Positions 5,577 through 9,846 of a DNA stretch of 9,846 nt are shown here, in pieces. The notes beneath the pieces were generated by a model. That model saw only the letters and a program-made list of their open reading frames with translations. It was not told where the DNA came from and ran no database searches. The position numbers and the translations under genes were made by a program. How positions within the stretch are numbered: the first letter of the stretch is position 1; the number at the start of each line of letters is the position of its first letter. Source of the stretch: Eubacterium limosum (GTDB lineage: Bacteria > Bacillota > Clostridia > Eubacteriales > Eubacteriaceae); contig CAUEUD010000138.1 in the NCBI GenBank assembly GCA_959020865.1, positions 1 through 9,846 on the forward strand, read 5' to 3'.

Positions 5577-7181
5577 TCAGAGTTTCCTCTTTTTTGGTTT
5601 TTTGCCCTTTTCAGGTAAGGTAAAATCCCCAGGTTCAAAATCTGGTGTGGGGTCTTTTTCTTTTTCGATGATCTGCGCCCGTGTCAGGCTGCCAAAATCC
5701 TTTTTCATCCATTTATACAGAGATACAACACAGAGGATGAGCGTTACAGACACCGGGAGCGCGGATATAATAATGGCCGATTTCAGAGAATCCAACGGCG
5801 CTTTTGCAAACATGAGGCACAGCGGAATCACGGAAATGACAATGGCCCAGAACAGTTTGAGATGGTTCGGTGGGATTTCGTCATCCTTGATATTTTTGAT
5901 GGAAGCCGCGGACAGAGTAAAGACAGCGGAATCCAGAGTCGTGATGAGCAGCAAGGTGCCGGTGAAGAACCATACAAGCAGGAGGATCTTGCCGAGCGGC
6001 AGGGCTGCGATAACCGTTGAAATAACCTGTTCCGGACTCTGGCTCTGGAGGATTTCGACAAAGTTAAAGGAACCGGTAAGCTGCAGATGGAGTCCGTAGT
6101 TGGATAATACACCAAAGAACAGAAGTGTGCTGAGCATGCCTGCACCGGTGATGCACAGGATAACCTCTTTGATGGTGCGCCCCTTGGAGATTTTGGCAAT
6201 GAAAATCCACATCCAGGGCGCCAGGGTAATCCACCAGGCCCAGTAAAAAACGGTCCAGTCTGCCGTAAAACCGGTCTTGATGATGGGTTCAGTTTCAGTG
6301 ATCATGGGCACAAAGTTGGTGAGCATCATGCCAAAGCTCTTGATGGTATTTTCAAGCTGGAATTGAGGCCCGCCGAAAATAAAGACATAGGCCAGTAAAA
6401 AGAAACAGAGGTAAATGGTGGCGTCTGAACAGAATTTCATTCCTTTTTCAAGCCCTGCGTAGGAACTGGCAGTAAAGAATACAGTGAGCGCAATCACCAT
6501 GACGACCTGCATGATAAAATTATCGGGTGTGCCGAGACTGGTGTGCAGGTTGTTGATCAGCATTGGAACTCCTGTTCCAAAGGTTAAAATGATACCTGAA
6601 ACGATTCCAAAAATAAAAATGATGTTGATGATCTTATTCCAGATTGGCCGGCCGCCGGTCACACCTTCACAGCCGTTTGCCAGTGAGAGGCCCTCCTGTC
6701 TGCGGACATAAAAACGGTAGGCCAGAGGAACGGTGCCGATGGCGTAAATTCCCCAGGCGGGAACGCCCCAGTGGAAAAAGTTGTAGGATACAGCCACCTG
6801 TGCGGCGGCGATGCTCTCGGGCGTGATACCCGCGGGCGGGGTGATGTAGTAATAGACCCATTCGAGAACAGACCAGTACAGCAGTCCAGCGCCCATGGTG
6901 GCACAGAAGATCATGGCAATCCAGCTGAAAGTTTTGTACTCCGGCTTATCTTTGCCAAGCTTGATGTTCCCAAATTTGGAAAAAGCCACGGCAAAATTAA
7001 AGACGAAGATGCCGATAGTAACCACAATAAAGTAAACACCTATCTTGCTTGTAATGAAAATTCGAATTTTATTCAGAATTTCCGTCGCGGATGTGGGCAT
7101 CAGTATGATATACACACTGAAGACGGCAACCAGTGCCAGAGTGATAATGATTGCCCATTTATCAATTTTATATCTTTTCAT
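5577..7181 (-). CDS. BCCT-family transporter 2, CaiT-like cage, long basic C-terminal tail
   Basis: A 534-residue carrier with BCCT landmarks: FCATMGAGLLYWSVLEWVYY (92-111), FHWGVPAWGIY (136-146), GLEKGMKFCSD (243-253) and FYWAWWITLAPWMWIFIAKI (312-331) followed by SKGRT. The quaternary-ammonium cage of CaiT is kept: Y110, W138, W143, Y146 and W316/W317, plus a Met (324) aligned with CaiT M331. It is therefore a good candidate for carnitine, butyrobetaine or another trimethylammonium compound. CaiT Arg262 is Thr here, so the CaiT sodium-independent antiport mechanism is not directly supported. After the last helix comes a charged tail of roughly 45 residues ending KGKKPKKRKL, longer than in its two neighbours; in BetP such tails sense osmotic state, which is only an analogy. 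The start has AGGGAG 9 nt upstream. It is probably transcribed alone, since a terminator separates it from BCCT 3. Confidence 0.93.
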   Translation of the reverse strand: MKRYKIDKWAIIITLALVAVFSVYIILMPTSATEILNKIRIFITSKIGVYFIVVTIGIFVFNFAVAFSKFGNIKLGKDKPEYKTFSWIAMIFCATMGAGLLYWSVLEWVYYYITPPAGITPESIAAAQVAVSYNFFHWGVPAWGIYAIGTVPLAYRFYVRRQEGLSLANGCEGVTGGRPIWNKIINIIFIFGIVSGIILTFGTGVPMLINNLHTSLGTPDNFIMQVVMVIALTVFFTASSYAGLEKGMKFCSDATIYLCFFLLAYVFIFGGPQFQLENTIKSFGMMLTNFVPMITETEPIIKTGFTADWTVFYWAWWITLAPWMWIFIAKISKGRTIKEVILCITGAGMLSTLLFFGVLSNYGLHLQLTGSFNFVEILQSQSPEQVISTVIAALPLGKILLLVWFFTGTLLLITTLDSAVFTLSAASIKNIKDDEIPPNHLKLFWAIVISVIPLCLMFAKAPLDSLKSAIIISALPVSVTLILCVVSLYKWMKKDFGSLTRAQIIEKEKDPTPDFEPGDFTLPEKGKKPKKRKL

Positions 7182-7300
7182 GGGTCAAGTCTCCCTAAAA
7201 ATGTAACGCTAAATTTTCAACAAGCCCGTATAAGTATAGGGTAGTAATAGTTTACTATACTTTAAATATTTTGTCCAATTTGGCTTAAGATAGAACTTAT
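7182..7300 (-). promoter_or_regulatory. Leader/promoter region of BCCT 2 with an inverted repeat
   Basis: This stretch must hold the BCCT 2 promoter because the terminator at 7301-7336 closes off the upstream gene. It is AT-rich. The clearest structure is an 8-bp perfect inverted repeat, AAGTATAG (7232-7239) and CTATACTT (7255-7262), with a smaller ATAGT-TT-ACTAT palindrome (7247-7258) overlapping its right arm. The arms contain TATACT and TATAGT, either of which could serve as a -10. No convincing -35 is placed for them; TTGGAC occurs on the minus strand at a poor distance. The repeat could be an operator overlapping the promoter. Confidence 0.35.
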
Positions 7301-7336
7301 AAAAAAATCCCGGATGCAGTGTAAAGCATCCGGGAT
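7301..7336 (-). terminator. Intrinsic terminator of BCCT 3
   Basis: A perfect 11-bp stem (ATCCCGGATGC at 7307-7317 and its complement at 7326-7336) with an 8-nt loop. On the minus strand it is followed by seven T residues (A tract at 7301-7307). It begins 44 nt past the TAA of BCCT 3. The plus-strand side has only an interrupted T tract (TGCTGTTTTT), so it acts mainly leftward. Confidence 0.92.
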
Positions 7337-7380
7337 TGCTGTTTTTAAAATCGTTGACCACAAACTATTTAGATTGAGGT

Positions 7381-8904
7381 TTATACTTTATAATTTTTTT
7401 CATAATAGCGTTCAAGCATTTTGAAGCAGCTGATGATAATAATTGCATATACCAGGCAGGTTGGCAGTGCCATGATGATTGACAGGGTCTGTAGTTCCGC
7501 AAGCGAGCCGCCAAACACCATGAGTACCATAGGAATTGCCGCCATACAGAAGGCCCAGAAAATCGTAAGCCGTTTGCTCGGCCGCTCCCCAAGCTGAATC
7601 TTTTTAGACGAAACCATGGCCAGAGTATACGCCGCTGAATCAAAGTTGGTCGCCATCGAAATAATGGACGTAATCAGGATAGCCACCACAAATATGGTTC
7701 CGATGGGCAGCTTGCTGAAAACATCGACAACCGTAGCCGGGCCGCCCATTTCCGTTACGCCTTTAACCACGTCATAAGCGCCGCTGAGCTGTTGATCCAT
7801 GAAGAAATTCCCAAAAATGGAGAAAAACACAAAGGACCCCAGAAAGCCGTAACCCAAGCCGCCGAAAATAACCTGTTTGATGGTTCTGCCTTTAGAAATT
7901 TTAGCAATAAACAGCCCCATGAAGATTGAATAGGACATCCACCAGGCCCAGTAAAAAACAATCCACTTTTCAGGATGCCCACTGTTATTAACCGGGTCCA
8001 TATAGGTGCTCATGTGAATAAATTCCTGAAGCATGATCCCTAAAGAGGTCGTCTGCATCTTTATGATAAAGGTGGTGTTGCCAAGAATAAATAGTATGAC
8101 AACCGTTGCCAGCATCAGGAAAATATTAATGTCACTCAGGATTTTAATGCCGCGTTTGATTCCCTTGTAGGCACTGATGGTAAAAATACAGGTAACCAAA
8201 ACCATTACTGCAAACCGCAGTACCGGTGTGTCCTCAATGCCAAAAAGCTTATTGAGACAGGCCGAAACCAGAGGTGATCCAATGCCAAGGGCTGTCCCTA
8301 CACCACCTAAAAGACCAAAGATAAAGAAAATGTTGATAACCTTCCCCAAAGGTCCATCGACGCGATCTCCGAGAATTTCCCGACAGACATTGGCGACATC
8401 AAATTTTTCCTGTTTTAAATTAAAATGTACAAAGGCAAAGGCAACGGCCGGTATCAAATAGACACTCCACGCAGAAATTCCCCAATGGAAAAGCGGTAAC
8501 GTCGCCGCATATTCCGCCGCTCTGGCACTTAAAGCGTCGACACCGTACGGCGGTTCCATATAGTGAAAGACCCATTCGATACTGCCCCAATAAAGAAATC
8601 CAGCTGCCATAGACGCACAAAACATCATCGAAGCCCATGAAAATTCACTGTATTCCTTTTCACCTTCACCCAGTTTAATATTTCTAAACTTGCTCGTTCC
8701 TAAAACAATGCACAGGATAATCGAAATAAAAACGATCCATACATAAACAAATCCGAGATTTGTCGCAATAAACGCATTAACGCTGTTGATCAGCCACCGG
8801 CTCCAGTCCGGACTGATAAATAAACAGGCGCACACAATAACGACAAAAGCCAGCACTACACCGATCATTGTTTTATCAATATTTTTTCGATTGTTGCCTT
8901 CCAT
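7381..8904 (-). CDS. BCCT-family transporter 3, CaiT-like
   Basis: A 507-residue BCCT carrier, closest in this window to BCCT 2: both share a KLG-x-x-x-x-EY-x-x-FSW lead-in and the FYWAWW and AKISKGRTIK blocks. Landmarks are FCASMAAGFLYWGSIEWVFH (95-114), FHWGISAWSVY (139-149), GIKRGIKILSD (248-258) and WAWWMSYSIFMGLFIAKI (319-336). The cage positions are W141, W146, Y149 and W321/W322; the CaiT Y114 position is Phe113, and Met329 aligns with CaiT M331. An SYS segment follows the tryptophans as in CaiT-like carriers, and the late helix carries AAYTLAM, resembling CaiT SYTLAM. CaiT Arg262 is Asn here. Likely substrate class is trimethylammonium betaines (inference). Ribosome site AGAGAGGGG lies 6 nt before the ATG. 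Only 63 nt separate it from the upstream MFS gene, so it may be read from that transcript. Confidence 0.93.
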   Translation of the reverse strand: MEGNNRKNIDKTMIGVVLAFVVIVCACLFISPDWSRWLINSVNAFIATNLGFVYVWIVFISIILCIVLGTSKFRNIKLGEGEKEYSEFSWASMMFCASMAAGFLYWGSIEWVFHYMEPPYGVDALSARAAEYAATLPLFHWGISAWSVYLIPAVAFAFVHFNLKQEKFDVANVCREILGDRVDGPLGKVINIFFIFGLLGGVGTALGIGSPLVSACLNKLFGIEDTPVLRFAVMVLVTCIFTISAYKGIKRGIKILSDINIFLMLATVVILFILGNTTFIIKMQTTSLGIMLQEFIHMSTYMDPVNNSGHPEKWIVFYWAWWMSYSIFMGLFIAKISKGRTIKQVIFGGLGYGFLGSFVFFSIFGNFFMDQQLSGAYDVVKGVTEMGGPATVVDVFSKLPIGTIFVVAILITSIISMATNFDSAAYTLAMVSSKKIQLGERPSKRLTIFWAFCMAAIPMVLMVFGGSLAELQTLSIIMALPTCLVYAIIIISCFKMLERYYEKNYKV

Positions 8905-8925
8905 AATCTACCCCTCTCTTTCATT

Positions 8926-8951
8926 AAGGAGCCTGTTTTTGCAGGCTCCTT
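8926..8951. terminator. Hairpin between MFS 2 and BCCT 3; T-tract faces the plus strand
   Basis: A perfect 10-bp stem, AAGGAGCCTG (8926-8935) and CAGGCTCCTT (8942-8951), with a 6-nt loop, is followed on the plus strand by TTTT (six T in all at 8950-8955). On the minus strand, the coding strand of both neighbours, the stem is followed only by TTAATGAAAG. It therefore looks like a good rightward terminator but a poor leftward one. In the leftward transcript it would sit about 22 nt before the BCCT 3 start codon, so it may be a partial terminator or an mRNA-stability element. Confidence 0.6.
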
Positions 8952-8967
8952 TTTTGGTAATGCTTTT

Positions 8968-9846
8968 TTAGCTTTCAACCGCCTCTGTATTTTTAGCATT
9001 TTGCTTCTTCATGTAAATCTGAGTTGCAATACAGCCGCCGATGGCGATCACCGCGCTGACGGTCAGACAAATGAAAATGTAGGTGTAGCCCTTGAGCGCA
9101 TAATTGTCGATAAAGCTCCCGAACAGCTGGTGCATAAAGCTTTCCGGCAGGAATCCGATAACGGACAGAAGGCCGGAGGCGGCCCCGAAAATGTGAGCCG
9201 GCACATGGGTTTCAGTTAAAACAGAGGACGCAACCCCGTAAGCGCCGTTGGCCAGGAAGCCCAGCACCAGAGTGATCACGATGGCCACCATCATAAAGCC
9301 TGCCGTCTGGGGTAAAATCAGATAAGCGAAACAGCAGACCGCGCAGGCTGCCATGACCACCAAAATAGTTTTGGAGGGAGAATTTACCTTTTTGGCAATC
9401 CCGCCCAGCAGCGGAGCGGAGATAATGGCAATCCCATAGTAACGGATCATCCCGACAATACTGACTAAGGTCAGCGGGGCTAAAAACGCGTCTGTGAGGT
9501 ATGGGGTGGTGTAGTTCATCCCCATATAAACGATCATGACAAAGAACAGCGTGCCGCTGGCCAGCCAGACGCCCGGATGCTTGAGTGCCTCAATGAATTC
9601 ATTGATATTGAACTTTTTGTCGGGGTCATTGCTGACTTCATCTTTAAATCTTGGAATCGCAAAGATTGAGATAATGCCTAATACTAAAATGACGGACGCC
9701 AGGAAGATTAAAGAGACGCTGACGCCAACCCGGTAATCCGGCATGGCGTTGAAAACAGCCAGGGTCACAGCGTTGATCGCCAGGCCGCCAAGACCGTAGA
9801 GCGCGTAGCTCACACCGACAACTGCCGGGTAATCGGCTTCGGCCGC
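8968..9846 (-). CDS. MFS transporter 2, C-terminal two thirds (5' end outside window)
   Basis: The frame stays open from the stop at 8968 through the right edge, giving 292 visible residues. The GTG at 9811-9813 is an internal Val codon, not the start. Against the complete MFS carrier at 2693-3961, the visible part corresponds to about residue 135 onward, so roughly the first four helices with motif A are cut off. Shared blocks include TTPYLTDAFL, IRYYGIAIISAPLLGGIAKK (compare LRIYGMAIVGGLISGFIADK) and IGFLPESFMHQLFGSFIDNY. Eight or so hydrophobic helices are visible, separated by a charged loop (FKDEVSNDPDKKFN). The tail is charged (KKQNAKNTEAVES). It lies upstream of BCCT 3 on the same strand, mirroring the MFS-BCCT pair of the rightward operon. 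The substrate is unknown. Confidence 0.85.
   Translation of the reverse strand, partial: AAEADYPAVVGVSYALYGLGGLAINAVTLAVFNAMPDYRVGVSVSLIFLASVILVLGIISIFAIPRFKDEVSNDPDKKFNINEFIEALKHPGVWLASGTLFFVMIVYMGMNYTTPYLTDAFLAPLTLVSIVGMIRYYGIAIISAPLLGGIAKKVNSPSKTILVVMAACAVCCFAYLILPQTAGFMMVAIVITLVLGFLANGAYGVASSVLTETHVPAHIFGAASGLLSVIGFLPESFMHQLFGSFIDNYALKGYTYIFICLTVSAVIAIGGCIATQIYMKKQNAKNTEAVES

Noticed and set aside
9811..9813. GTG as the start of the second MFS gene
   Set aside because: The frame continues upstream to the window edge with hydrophobic MFS-like residues, and the N-terminal helices present in the paralog would be missing.
1..9846. CRISPR arrays, tRNA/rRNA genes, insertion sequences, frameshifted genes
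   Set aside because: No spaced direct repeats, no tRNA-like cloverleaf and no transposase-like frame were seen; the complete genes are intact and of normal family length.

Overview
The window looks like a chromosomal stretch from an anaerobic, low-to-moderate-GC Firmicute, most plausibly an acetogen of the Eubacterium limosum / Acetobacterium type. The assignment is inferred from gene content: a pyrrolysine-free MttB-superfamily methyltransferase packed together with BCCT (betaine/carnitine/choline) carriers and MFS carriers is characteristic of that group. I cannot confirm the species from sequence alone.

Layout, left to right. (1) Positions 1-347 (+) hold the C-terminal part of a TetR-type regulator whose DNA-binding half lies outside the window. 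(2) A shared bidirectional terminator (355-393) separates it from a second, complete TetR paralog (396-1046, -). (3) A 168-bp divergent control region (1047-1214) carries a near-consensus promoter for the rightward genes, a weaker leftward promoter for the regulator, and two near-identical 18-bp boxes that bracket the rightward promoter. (4) A rightward operon follows: MttB-superfamily methyltransferase (about 1239-2675), MFS carrier (2693-3961), BCCT carrier 1 (4004-5518). It ends at a perfect bidirectional terminator (5517-5570). (5) Three leftward genes converge on it: BCCT carrier 2 (5577-7181), BCCT carrier 3 (7381-8904, with its own strong terminator at 7301-7336), and the C-terminal two thirds of a second MFS carrier (8968 to the right edge), a paralog of the first.

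How it may work (inference). BCCT and MFS carriers would import a methylated amine or betaine. The MttB-like enzyme would move a methyl group from it to a cognate corrinoid protein. The demethylated product could leave through one of the carriers (exchange), and the methyl group would enter the Wood-Ljungdahl pathway through a corrinoid:tetrahydrofolate methyltransferase. Neither the corrinoid protein nor that second methyltransferase is in this window. The divergent TetR protein, acting at the paired boxes, is the likely substrate-responsive switch. The three BCCTs differ at the aromatic-cage positions that hold the quaternary ammonium in CaiT and BetP, so they probably do not share one substrate. 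The actual substrate cannot be read from the sequence.
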